Notes under the pieces: generated by a model | The model's input: only the letters and a program-made list of their open reading frames with translations | Told to the model about the DNA's origin: nothing | The model's database searches: none | Origin: Bifidobacterium samirii | GTDB lineage: Bacteria; Actinomycetota; Actinomycetes; Actinomycetales; Bifidobacteriaceae | Direction of reading: 5' to 3' | Length of the DNA stretch: 64,000 bases | Assembly: GCF_003952945.1 (NCBI RefSeq) | Contig: NZ_QXGK01000004.1 | Span: 104,594-168,593 of the forward strand | Translations under genes and position numbers: made by a program | In this document: positions 28,213 to 36,718 of the stretch, in pieces | How the letters are laid out: each line of letters begins with the position of its first letter | Position numbering within the stretch: position 1 is the stretch's first letter

Positions 28213-29325
28213 ATGGGGTATCTGGCGTATTTCTCGCGCCCGTTCCTGCTGGCGGTGGCGTTGTGGCCGTTCGTGTCGGCCATGCTGACCGTGCCGGTGC
28301 TGGCGCTGCTCTATCATCGCGACAACCGGCTGCGGTTCACGCAGGTGGTCGTCGCCTACGGGTCGGTGCTGTACGCGATCGGCCTGATGTGCTTCACGAT
28401 GTATCCGATGCCGGACGATCCGGTCGCCTACTGCGCGGCGCATCATCTGCACCCGCAGCTCAACCCGCTGCAGTTCGTCGCCGACATCCGCTCCGACGGC
28501 ACGTCCGCGATCATGCAGCTGGCGCTCAACGTGCTGTTCTTCATCCCGCTGGGATTCATCGCCGGCCGCGTGTTCCGCTGGCGTCTGCGTGCGGCGCTGC
28601 CGTTCGGCTTCCTGGTGAGCCTGCTCATCGAGACGATGCAGCTGACCGGCATGTTCGGCCTGTACCCGTGCTCGTACCGTCTGTTCGACGTGGACGACCT
28701 GGCGACGAACACGCTCGGCACGCTGGCCGGCTTCGGCATCGCGATGCTGCTCAACCGTCTGTTCCCGATCCGCGAGGCCGACAGGACGACGGTCACCAGC
28801 CCCGGTTTCGTGCGCCGTCTGATCGCCTACGCACTCGACTGCGCGGCGATCTCCCTGTCGGCGGGCACCGTCACCGCCATCGCCACGCTCGTCTACAACG
28901 ATCTGATCCTGCCGCCCGACGCGCCCTGGCAGTCGATTCCGTCCGCCGGCCGTTTCAGCTTCGCCGACCTGATGTTCGGCGTCGCGTTCGCCGCGTTCGA
29001 GATCGTGGTGCCGGTGATGCGCGGCGGCCGTACGCTCGGCGGCAGCTTCACCCACATGACGTGCGAGACGCGCCCGCGTTCCGGCTGGCGTCGTCTCCTC
29101 TTCTACGTCGTGCGTTCCGCCGTGATGTTCGTCGCCGTGTTCTCCGGCCGCATCCCGTGGTCCGGTCTGCTCATGATCGCGCTCGCCGTCTTCTACGCCG
29201 TGCGCCACCAAATGCCGTACGACCTGCTGCCTGCCTCGCCGTCGGCGGCCGCGGCGGATGATACTGCACATACGACTTCGTCTGACAGCTGCTCCCCTGC
29301 AGACCCGTCATCGACCTTGGCGTAA
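28213..29325 (+). CDS. VanZ-like / RDD membrane protein
   Basis: A 370-residue polytopic membrane protein. Residues 1-180 match VanZ-like proteins (LNPLQFVADI, NVLFFIPLGFIAG, then LIETMQLTGMFG and FDVDDLATNTLGTLAG). Residues about 195-330 resemble an RDD domain (RRLIAYALDCAAISLSAG). The VanZ-RDD fusion is a known arrangement of unknown role. VanZ itself gives low-level teicoplanin resistance in enterococci, but most homologues have no proven link to resistance. GGAGAGAGGGA precedes the ATG. The tail is Ser/Ala-rich and probably disordered. Confidence 0.88.
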   Translation: MGYLAYFSRPFLLAVALWPFVSAMLTVPVLALLYHRDNRLRFTQVVVAYGSVLYAIGLMCFTMYPMPDDPVAYCAAHHLHPQLNPLQFVADIRSDGTSAIMQLALNVLFFIPLGFIAGRVFRWRLRAALPFGFLVSLLIETMQLTGMFGLYPCSYRLFDVDDLATNTLGTLAGFGIAMLLNRLFPIREADRTTVTSPGFVRRLIAYALDCAAISLSAGTVTAIATLVYNDLILPPDAPWQSIPSAGRFSFADLMFGVAFAAFEIVVPVMRGGRTLGGSFTHMTCETRPRSGWRRLLFYVVRSAVMFVAVFSGRIPWSGLLMIALAVFYAVRHQMPYDLLPASPSAAAADDTAHTTSSDSCSPADPSSTLA

Positions 29326-29343
29326 TTACATCGTTAACACTGT

Positions 29344-29394
29344 TATATCGTCGTTGCGCGCGATGATGGTCCATACGCGCGTAACGACGATATA
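29344..29394. terminator. Long hairpin past hsdS
   Basis: TATATCGTCGTT (29344-29355) pairs with 29383-29394 and continues with GCGCG/CGCGC beyond a bulge. It lies between the converging VanZ-like gene and hsdS and could end transcription of both. Confidence 0.6.
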
Positions 29395-29444
29395 CCTCGA
29401 CTAAGCCGTCTTTTACAGTCGGCACGGTGTCCGGCCTCAGCGAA

Positions 29445-30674
29445 CTATACGAACATCTGCTGAAGCAAACCCTTCTTCAGCTCTCGCCACTTGGCAAGCT
29501 CGTCCTTCGCCTTAGCGATGACTTCATCGAGTGAGGATAAGCAGTCGGCAATCTTGCGCTGTTCGGAGAGAGAAGGAATGATGATGCTCGTAAGCGCGAT
29601 ATTTGTCTTGCTTATCGAAGTCACCTTGATACCCTGCATAAATGGGCGCAGCTGATCATGAAAAGCATCAGAGTTCAAATAATAGCCAAGGAAGTGACGC
29701 GAAAATTCTCGTTGCGGACGGCAAGCAATCGTATGCAGCCCCGACACTACATTCAAATCTCCGACACACTCAACCTCCACCGCCTTGCCGACTGTATCAT
29801 CTTCAGCGGTATCAGCAATCACGACATCGCCATCTTGCAGCTTGTCATACTTGTCCCAAGCCGCATCATCATTGACAAATGGGACGTCAGCATTACGCAC
29901 GTCCACGCAGGCTCCATACTTAACCAAAACGTCACCGTAATGGATGTTCTTTGCCGGTCCGCCTTCGTAGTTCAAATAGTCACGTGAGAATGTATTGTTA
30001 TTAAGACCGACAAATGTATCAGCATATGACATTTTCTCCCACGCCGGATACTCTGATCCGTCGTCGTCCTTGAACCGCACTTCTTGGCTGAACAGCTTCT
30101 GCATCACGCCCTTCTTGCGCTCTTCCCACGCAGCGACTTCCGCCGTCTGAGCAGCAATGACATCATCAACCGAAGAAAGCAGCGCGACAATCTTTCGCTG
30201 CTCAGGGAGAGAGGGAACGACTATTCCCCTCCCACTAATGTCATTCCTACTTATGGCAGTAAAAGTGCCTCCTTGTGCAACTGAATCCCATGTCCGCTCA
30301 ATCCTCTGAAACAGCTGATATAGGAACTCTTGATCATAACCTGGCTTAACTCTTACTGCAGCAACACCACGACCACAGCAGATATCTCTATCTGCGCGAC
30401 CAACTAAACCAACAGGAGCTCGTACCGATATAATGATGTCTCCCTCGTAGGCCAGTTTAGTTACTTGACGCGTAAAACGAGTCGGGCATGTTTTACGCTC
30501 ACACATATCAGCATTACCCTGTACTAACGGTTTTCCCTCACCAACAGTATTATAGGAACTTGATTCCGGCGATTGCCCCATGGTAATAAATGCCACGCTA
30601 CCAAGTTCCCCGTTCGACCATTCCGGATACTCTGACCCATCATCGGCTTTGAATCGCAATGTCGGCTTAATCAT
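29445..30674 (-). CDS. hsdS: Type I restriction-modification specificity subunit S
   Basis: A 409-residue HsdS, the subunit that reads the bipartite target for HsdM and HsdR. It has two target-recognition domains, each followed by a conserved helix: SLPEQRKIVALLSSVDDVIA in the centre and SLSEQRKIADCLSSLDEVIA at the end. Each half starts with nearly the same block, RFKADDGSEYPEW and RFKDDDGSEYPAW. The ATG at 30674 has AGGAGG seven bases upstream; a GTG at 30680 overlaps the previous stop but has poor spacing. Base composition is clearly more AT-rich than hsdM or hsdR. The target sequence cannot be predicted. Confidence 0.93.
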   Translation of the reverse strand: MIKPTLRFKADDGSEYPEWSNGELGSVAFITMGQSPESSSYNTVGEGKPLVQGNADMCERKTCPTRFTRQVTKLAYEGDIIISVRAPVGLVGRADRDICCGRGVAAVRVKPGYDQEFLYQLFQRIERTWDSVAQGGTFTAISRNDISGRGIVVPSLPEQRKIVALLSSVDDVIAAQTAEVAAWEERKKGVMQKLFSQEVRFKDDDGSEYPAWEKMSYADTFVGLNNNTFSRDYLNYEGGPAKNIHYGDVLVKYGACVDVRNADVPFVNDDAAWDKYDKLQDGDVVIADTAEDDTVGKAVEVECVGDLNVVSGLHTIACRPQREFSRHFLGYYLNSDAFHDQLRPFMQGIKVTSISKTNIALTSIIIPSLSEQRKIADCLSSLDEVIAKAKDELAKWRELKKGLLQQMFV

Positions 30675-30676
30675 GT

Positions 30677-31564
30677 TCACCCCTCCTTCAACACCAGTCG
30701 GGTATACATCTCAAAAACTGACAGCAAGAACAAATCCTCCATCGTTTCGATAGACTCCCCTGCATAACAACCCGGCGAACCATAGTTCTTATCTGACTCC
30801 ATATCACCATACCCATAAACGGCAATATATTGAGCAAGCGTTGTCGCAAACTGACATGCTTCAATTTCTTGAACATTTCGGAATTGATATGCATCCTTAA
30901 GTTCTTCAATCGGATTATCAAATGAATTCAGGTCGCGAAAAACTTCACTTAGAACATCAGTAATGCATTCCTCGTAAACCGTAGTTCCATCAAATTTTGC
31001 CCCCATCATCAATCCTGCTTCCCTGTCCATATAAGCAGGTCGATACGAAATTTTTTGCAATGGAATCTTTTCACTGGAGTAACGTTCTAAACTACGCAAA
31101 ACATATTTTCCACCGTCATAGAACGGCGACCTATCTTGCGGAAAATTATCGTGAATAACCTTTTCAACAGCATCAATACAGCGGTAAAACATTCTTTCCG
31201 TATGCACAACACGTAAATCAAGTTCGCAGTATTCAAGGATGCGATTCTGTACTTCAAGCGTCAAGCAGCAGAATTCTCGATACATCTCACGCGAATAATA
31301 AAACAGGTCATTCTGCATAGCAGCGATAGCACATAACGGAATCAATCCCCTGTCTGGATAATACTTTGATATGAACGCCACAGCCTGTGCTTTAACTTCT
31401 TGCTTATGACGACGCTCATCGCGTTCATCCTGCCATTTTTCGAAGGCTGCGATCTGCTTACTCTGTCTGTACTGGACCACGGCAATGACAATCGCCAGAA
31501 TCAGCGACAATCCACCGCTAATAATCGAAATCCAGTCGGAGATGCTTAAACAGCACACCCTCAC
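30677..31564 (-). CDS. Membrane-anchored protein of unknown function inside the hsd operon
   Basis: A 295-residue protein placed between hsdM and hsdS. A GTG start at 31564 overlaps the hsdM stop (GTGA), and the hsdS start follows two bases after its own stop. One membrane helix lies near residues 10-30 (WISIISGGLSLILAIVIAVV), followed by a charged coiled segment (KWQDERDERRHKQEVKAQAV) and an alpha-helical soluble domain. I recognise no nuclease, kinase or P-loop motif. Short N-anchored proteins of the DUF4760 type have a similar layout, but this is only a resemblance. Composition is about as AT-rich as hsdS and unlike hsdM. Its location suggests a function tied to the restriction system, such as anti-phage signalling, restriction control or immunity. 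Confidence 0.85.
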   Translation of the reverse strand: MRVCCLSISDWISIISGGLSLILAIVIAVVQYRQSKQIAAFEKWQDERDERRHKQEVKAQAVAFISKYYPDRGLIPLCAIAAMQNDLFYYSREMYREFCCLTLEVQNRILEYCELDLRVVHTERMFYRCIDAVEKVIHDNFPQDRSPFYDGGKYVLRSLERYSSEKIPLQKISYRPAYMDREAGLMMGAKFDGTTVYEECITDVLSEVFRDLNSFDNPIEELKDAYQFRNVQEIEACQFATTLAQYIAVYGYGDMESDKNYGSPGCYAGESIETMEDLFLLSVFEMYTRLVLKEG

Positions 31565-33138
31565 ACCCCCAGTTCCTTCAGCATGCTTTCGACTTTGGCG
31601 ATAGCCTCTACTTTTTCGACTTCGATGCGCTTGAGGTCGCGGCGTACCGATTCGAGGTCCACCGGTTCCTCTTCCTCGAAGGTGTCCACGTAGCGCGGGA
31701 TGTTCAGGTTCCAGCCGTTGGCTTCGATTTCGTCCATGAACGCCACGTGGGCGAACTTGTCCACGTCCACACGGTTGACGTAGGCGTCGACGATCTTCCG
31801 GATGTGTTCGTCTTCCAGCGTGTTCTGGTTCTTGCCCGGCTTGAACTCCTTGCTCGCGTCGATGAACAGCACGTTCTCGCTGTTGCCGTTGCGCTGGGAT
31901 TTGAGCACCAGCAGGCATACGGGGATGCTCGTGCCGTGGAACAGGTTCGGAGCCAATCCGATGACCGCGTCCAGACGGTTCAGGTCCTTGACGATGTACT
32001 TGCGGATGACCTCCTCGGCGCCGCCGCGGAACAGCACGCCATGGGGCAGGAGCACGGCCACGCGTCCGTCGTCCTCGTCCATGTGGTAGATCATGTGTTC
32101 CACGAACGCGTAGTCCGCATGGGATTTCGGCGGCAGCTTGCCCGCGCCCGAATACCTCGGATCGTCCAGGAGCGCCGGATTGGCGTCGTACTTGAGCGAA
32201 TACGGCGGGTTGCACACCTGCACCGTCATCTTCACGTCGCCGTACTTGTCCTCGCGCAGCGTATCGCCCTTGTAGATGTCGAAGTGCTGATAGTCGACGC
32301 CGTGCATCAGCATGTTCATGCGTGCGAGGTTGTATGTGGTGGCGTTGTTCTCCTGACCGTAGAAGTGGCCCACGCGTCCGGTCGTCAGGTGCTTCTGCAC
32401 TTCGAGCAGCATGGAGGCCGAACCGCACGTGCAGTCGCCCACGGTCTTCGCCTCGTCCAATCCGGCGGTCGCGAGCATCGCCACCAGTTTCGACGGCGCC
32501 GCCGGCGTGAAGAACTCGCCGCTCTTCTTGCCCGCGTCCGATGCGAACAGTCCGATGAGGATCATGTACGCGGTGCCGAGCACGTCGAACTGGGAGTCGG
32601 CGAAGCTGAAGTCGATCTCGCTGATTTTCACGATGACCTTCGCGATCAGCGTCGTACGGTCGGCGACCGTGTCGCCCAGATCCGGATCTTGCAGCTTCAT
32701 GTCGTTGAACAGGCCGGAGAACGCCGCCTCCGACGCCTGCCCCATCGTGGAGCCGGTCAGCTCGTTCACGGCGCGCTCGTAATCCTCGACGCTGAACCGG
32801 TCGGCGTCGGACTCCGGGCGGACGATCCTGCGCACCAGTTCGCGGAACAGGTTCTCCGGCCTGATGATGTAGCCCAGATGTTCGATGGACCATTGTTCGA
32901 CCACGGGACGGTACGCCGCGTCGGCGAACGCCTCCTCATAGGTGAGGCCGTCCTCCTTCAGGATCTCCTGCATGTAGTCCTCGGTGCGCTCCGACAGGTA
33001 GCTGTAGAAGATCGTGCCGAGAATGTAGTTGCGGAACTTCACGGAGTCCATGTTGCCGCGCAGGTCGTTTGCGATGGCCCACAGCTTCTGGGACAACGCG
33101 CCGGCCTGCGCCTGGTATTTCGCCGAATCGATCATCAT
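31561..33138 (-). CDS. hsdM: Type I restriction-modification methyltransferase subunit M
   Basis: A 525-residue N6-adenine methyltransferase. The N-terminal HsdM helical domain (LSQKLWAIANDLRGNMDSVK) precedes the methylase fold: motif I region DCTCGSASMLLEV and the catalytic motif NPPYSLKY. The tail is a coiled coil that contacts HsdS. Three in-frame ATGs occur at 33144, 33138 and 33135. The first overlaps the hsdR stop as ATGA but is too close to AAGGAG, so 33138 is preferred. Composition matches the chromosome, unlike the next two genes. Confidence 0.95.
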   Translation of the reverse strand: MMIDSAKYQAQAGALSQKLWAIANDLRGNMDSVKFRNYILGTIFYSYLSERTEDYMQEILKEDGLTYEEAFADAAYRPVVEQWSIEHLGYIIRPENLFRELVRRIVRPESDADRFSVEDYERAVNELTGSTMGQASEAAFSGLFNDMKLQDPDLGDTVADRTTLIAKVIVKISEIDFSFADSQFDVLGTAYMILIGLFASDAGKKSGEFFTPAAPSKLVAMLATAGLDEAKTVGDCTCGSASMLLEVQKHLTTGRVGHFYGQENNATTYNLARMNMLMHGVDYQHFDIYKGDTLREDKYGDVKMTVQVCNPPYSLKYDANPALLDDPRYSGAGKLPPKSHADYAFVEHMIYHMDEDDGRVAVLLPHGVLFRGGAEEVIRKYIVKDLNRLDAVIGLAPNLFHGTSIPVCLLVLKSQRNGNSENVLFIDASKEFKPGKNQNTLEDEHIRKIVDAYVNRVDVDKFAHVAFMDEIEANGWNLNIPRYVDTFEEEEPVDLESVRRDLKRIEVEKVEAIAKVESMLKELGV

Positions 33139-33140
33139 CC

Positions 33141-36053
33141 TCATTCTCCTTCCGCCTTGTAGCGGTCATACATGTCCGTTACGAACTGTTTGATGTCGCC
33201 TGTCGTCTTCGTGATCTTCAGCAGTCCCATATGGTACGCCGCCAGCTTTCTGCGGATCGCCTCTTCGAGGACGCTGCCGTTGAACGTGTACTCCGAGAAG
33301 ACCTCCGACACATCCTTCGCCTCCAGCCCATGCTCGTAGGCGAACGATTCGATCTCCGACTGCAGGCTGTCGCGTTCGAACTGCTCGTAGGCCTGCTGCA
33401 CGTCCGCCCCTTCGGGCAGGTCGTAGAACCGCGTGCGGATGAAGGCTTCCAGAACATCCTTCTTCGCGCGCAGCGAATCATTGTCGGAGCGTTCGATCTC
33501 GCGCATCACCAGATCGATGTCGCGGGCGCGCTCCTCCTCGCTTTTGCCGCCGTCATGCGTGGACTTCAGCAGGCTCAGGATGTACATCACGTTGATGCGA
33601 TCGGTGCGGACCAGTTCCACGTCGAAGTCCACGTCGACGGGGACGGGGACCTTCGGGTCGGCCTTCTTCGCTTCATCATGATAGTAGAGGTACCAGCTCT
33701 TATAGCCTTCGTACTCCTCATCACCCAACGCCACGGACAGGTCGGCCCAATCGAACTTGCCGAAGGTCTTCAACGTGGCGAGCGTCCCGGACAGCGATCT
33801 GAACGCGACGACGAACCGACGGATGTCATCCTCGCTCTGCAGCTGCCCCGCATCGTCCACGGTCTGCGCCGCCCGACGCAGCACGTCGACCTGATCCATC
33901 CACCTGCCCACGTAGTACTCGTAGCTTTCCAGCAGATACTCGTTCGGGTCGCCGTCGCCGGAGAACAGTCGCAGCGCATCGTCCTGGGCCTTCTTGATGT
34001 TGCGGTAGGAGACGATCTGCCCGAACTGCTTGGTGACCTTGTCGACGCGGTTCGTGCGGCTGTACGCCTGCACCAGTGTATGCCAGATGAGGTTCTTGTC
34101 GAGGTACAGCGTGTTCAGCGGCTTCGCGTCGAATCCCGTCAGCATCATGTTGACCACCAGCAGGATGTCCACCTGCGGCAGGTCCTTCTGCTTCATGCGG
34201 CGCGCGATGTCCTTGCGGTAGGCGTCGAACGAGTCCGGGGAGAACGCCGTGCCGAACATGCCGTTGTAGTCGCCCATGCAGCGCGACAGTAGTTCCGCGG
34301 AATGCTCGTCGCCGCCCTCATCCATGTCCTCGTTGGCCTGATAGGTGAAGATCGCCGCCACCCTGTACCGTTCGCGCTCGGGCCGCGCCTCGTTCAACGC
34401 CTTGAACGCGTCATAGTAGCGACCCAGCGTCCTGATGGAGTCCACGGCGAACAGCGCCGTGTACACGTCCTTGCCCTGCGGGCGGACGTGCTGCTCGTGA
34501 TGCGCGAAGATGTCCTCGGCGATCACACGGATGCGTTCGTCATCGTGGTACAGGGATTCCAGGTCGAGATTGTGACGCCGGCAGTAGTCCGGATCGTCCA
34601 GCTGTTCCGGATCGATGCCCTGCGCCGCGATCTTCTTCGCGAAGATCGTGCGCTGGTATTCGACGGAGAACCGCAGCACGTTGCCATCCGCGATCGCATC
34701 CTTGATCATGTAGCGGTGCAGGCATGCGTCCAGCTTCGTCCCCGCATGGAAGACGTCGGCGGTCGTACGGCCGTCGCCTCCCTTGTTCGCTTCGAAGATC
34801 GGCGTTCCGGTGAATCCGATGTAGTTCGCGTTATTGAAATGCCGTTGGATGTCGCCGTGCATCTTGCCGAACTGGCTGCGATGGCATTCGTCGATGATGA
34901 ACACAACCTTCCGGTCCCGGTACGAGTCCATCAGCTTCTCGTAACGCTTAGATTTGACGGCGTTCGCCATCTTCTGGATGGTCGTCACGATGAGCTTGCG
35001 GTCGCTCTGCCTCAGCTGTTCGACCAGCACGGCGGTGGAATCCGACCCGTCCACGCAGTCCTTTTCGAACGAGTTGTACTCGTCGACCGTCTGGTCGTCC
35101 AGATCCTTGCGGTCGATCAGGAATACGACCTTGTCGACCCGCGGCTCGTCACGGAGCAGCTGCGCCAGTTTGAACGAGGTCAGCGTCTTGCCCGACCCGG
35201 TGCAGGCGAAGACGTACCCGTTCTGGTTCGACTCCAGAATGCGGCGCTTCGCCGCCTTGACCGCGTAGATCTGATACGGGCGCATGACCATCAGGACGGG
35301 TTCGGTCGTCTTGATGACCATGTACTTGTCGAGCATCTCCGTGATCGCGGAACGGCGCAGGAACTCCGCCGAGAACTCGTCCAGCTTGTTGATGCGCGTG
35401 TTGTTCGCGTCCGTCCAGAAGAACACGAGGCTCTTCAGAATCGGACTGTATACGCCGTTCTCCATCTCGTTCTCGTTGCAGAAGTACTTCGTCTGCACGG
35501 AGTTCGACACCACGAACAGCTGCAGGTACCGGAACAGCCCCTTGAACGAGAACTTCCGGTAACGGTTGATCTGGTTGATCGCCTCATTGATTTCGACGCC
35601 CGGGCGTTTCAGCTCGACCTGCACGACCGGCAGTCCGTTGATGAGAATCGTCACGTCGTAACGGTTCGTGTAGACCACGTCGTCCTTGTGCGCGGCGTCC
35701 ATCGTGACCTGATGCGTCACCTGATAGATGTTGCGGTCGAGATCGGAGCTGAAGAAATCCAGATACGCGGTCTTCCCGTTATCCAAGGTCAGCACGTACT
35801 TGTCGCGCAGGGTCTTCGCGGACTCGTACACGCTGTGGTTGTCCACATGGATCATCACACGGTCGAACTCGGCGTCGGTGAACGACGCCTCCCCCTTCGC
35901 GTCGATCAGCTTGCTCGCGTTGAACGCCGCCAGCTGCGTCCTGAAGTTCGCGACGACATCATCGTAATCACGGAGAGCCACGAACCGATATCCGAGGCTT
36001 TCCAGCCGGTCGATGAAGAGACTCTCCACCTCATACTCGGAAACATGCGCCAT
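33141..36053 (-). CDS. hsdR: Type I restriction endonuclease subunit R
   Basis: A 970-residue motor and nuclease subunit. The N-terminal PD-(D/E)xK region is visible (RYDVTILINGLPVVQVELKR, residues about 160-185). The SF2 translocase follows: Walker A FACTGSGKTLTSF near 285 and the DEAD-type motif IDECHRSQFGKM near 400. The C-terminal helical domain binds HsdM. GGGAGG lies before the ATG at 36053. First gene of the hsdR-hsdM-X-hsdS operon; the motor, nuclease and methylase motifs are intact, so the system is probably active. Confidence 0.96.
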   Translation of the reverse strand: MAHVSEYEVESLFIDRLESLGYRFVALRDYDDVVANFRTQLAAFNASKLIDAKGEASFTDAEFDRVMIHVDNHSVYESAKTLRDKYVLTLDNGKTAYLDFFSSDLDRNIYQVTHQVTMDAAHKDDVVYTNRYDVTILINGLPVVQVELKRPGVEINEAINQINRYRKFSFKGLFRYLQLFVVSNSVQTKYFCNENEMENGVYSPILKSLVFFWTDANNTRINKLDEFSAEFLRRSAITEMLDKYMVIKTTEPVLMVMRPYQIYAVKAAKRRILESNQNGYVFACTGSGKTLTSFKLAQLLRDEPRVDKVVFLIDRKDLDDQTVDEYNSFEKDCVDGSDSTAVLVEQLRQSDRKLIVTTIQKMANAVKSKRYEKLMDSYRDRKVVFIIDECHRSQFGKMHGDIQRHFNNANYIGFTGTPIFEANKGGDGRTTADVFHAGTKLDACLHRYMIKDAIADGNVLRFSVEYQRTIFAKKIAAQGIDPEQLDDPDYCRRHNLDLESLYHDDERIRVIAEDIFAHHEQHVRPQGKDVYTALFAVDSIRTLGRYYDAFKALNEARPERERYRVAAIFTYQANEDMDEGGDEHSAELLSRCMGDYNGMFGTAFSPDSFDAYRKDIARRMKQKDLPQVDILLVVNMMLTGFDAKPLNTLYLDKNLIWHTLVQAYSRTNRVDKVTKQFGQIVSYRNIKKAQDDALRLFSGDGDPNEYLLESYEYYVGRWMDQVDVLRRAAQTVDDAGQLQSEDDIRRFVVAFRSLSGTLATLKTFGKFDWADLSVALGDEEYEGYKSWYLYYHDEAKKADPKVPVPVDVDFDVELVRTDRINVMYILSLLKSTHDGGKSEEERARDIDLVMREIERSDNDSLRAKKDVLEAFIRTRFYDLPEGADVQQAYEQFERDSLQSEIESFAYEHGLEAKDVSEVFSEYTFNGSVLEEAIRRKLAAYHMGLLKITKTTGDIKQFVTDMYDRYKAEGE

Positions 36054-36244
36054 GCCCCACACCTCCCTTACCATTCATGGTTCGCAATATACTTCATTCC
36101 GACCCATAATCCGAACGCAACGATGCCGACGGAACCGAAACCTGAATTCAGTACCAATTTACCCGTTCACGCCGCTCTGAGCCGGAACCGTGCCGTAGCG
36201 TGAGTCCCGTAGTACACTATGCCGCCTCTTCCAAGGAGCAGGAT

Positions 36245-36466
36245 ATGCGGAGTAAGTCACACAGAAAATGGGGAGCCAAGAAGATAGGCAGCGCCATAGT
36301 CGCCGTGGTAGCTACCGGCCTAATCGTGGCCGTGGTCCCGTGCGGCACGGCTCACGCACCTGCGGTGAGCAGCTGCACGACGTGCGAGGTGCCGGATCCG
36401 ACGGTATCGGCAACCTCCCCGACGGCCACGACCGACCGACTGTCGAATGCTCGCCGGCGGTCGTGA
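36245..36466 (+). CDS. Small secreted peptide candidate
   Basis: Seventy-three codons encode a basic start (MRSKSHRKWGAKKIG), a hydrophobic signal segment (SAIVAVVATGLIVAVV) and a likely cleavage site near GTAHA. The mature part is short, with two cysteines (SSCTTCEVPDP) and a Thr/Ser-rich tail. AAGGAG lies about seven bases before the ATG. It is divergent from hsdR and ends just before the tRNA-Ala terminator. Exported short peptides of this type are often bacteriocin-like, adhesive or signalling, but no family was recognised. It could also be a chance frame. Confidence 0.5.
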   Translation: MRSKSHRKWGAKKIGSAIVAVVATGLIVAVVPCGTAHAPAVSSCTTCEVPDPTVSATSPTATTDRLSNARRRS

Positions 36467-36470
36467 ATAC

Positions 36471-36498
36471 GAAAAAAGCCGGTCATTGCTGACCGGCT
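36471..36498 (-). terminator. Intrinsic terminator of tRNA-Ala
   Basis: On the minus strand AGCCGGTCA-GCAA-TGACCGGCT is followed by TTTTTC, six bases past the mature tRNA end. Confidence 0.92.
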
Positions 36499-36503
36499 GT
36501 CTG

Positions 36504-36576
36504 TGGAGCTAAGGGGATTCGAACCCCTGACCCTCTCCATGCCATGGAGATGCGCTACCAGCTGCGCCATAGCCCC
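36504..36576 (-). tRNA. tRNA-Ala (GGC anticodon)
   Basis: A 73-base cloverleaf: acceptor GGGGCTA with TAGCTCC, D-arm GCGCAGCTGGTAGCGC, anticodon stem TCTCC/GGAGA with loop ATGGCAT, and T-arm with GGTTCGAATCC. The anticodon GGC reads GCC and GCU. No CCA is encoded. Confidence 0.97.
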
Positions 36577-36718
36577 GTGTTCCTTGCGAACTTTTGATAG
36601 GTTACGGCAGATTCGCAAGGAACGCAACCGTCGGCGTGTCGCCCCGGTTCCGGCGGGATTCGTACCACTGACCGATGACCCTATTCGCCATCGGATGCGG
36701 CATCATATTCGGCCGACT

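Noticed and set aside
29445-36053. Invertible (phase-variable) hsdS locus with a recombinase
   Set aside because: Only one hsdS copy and no recombinase gene or inverted hsdS fragment was seen; only direct half-module repeats exist.
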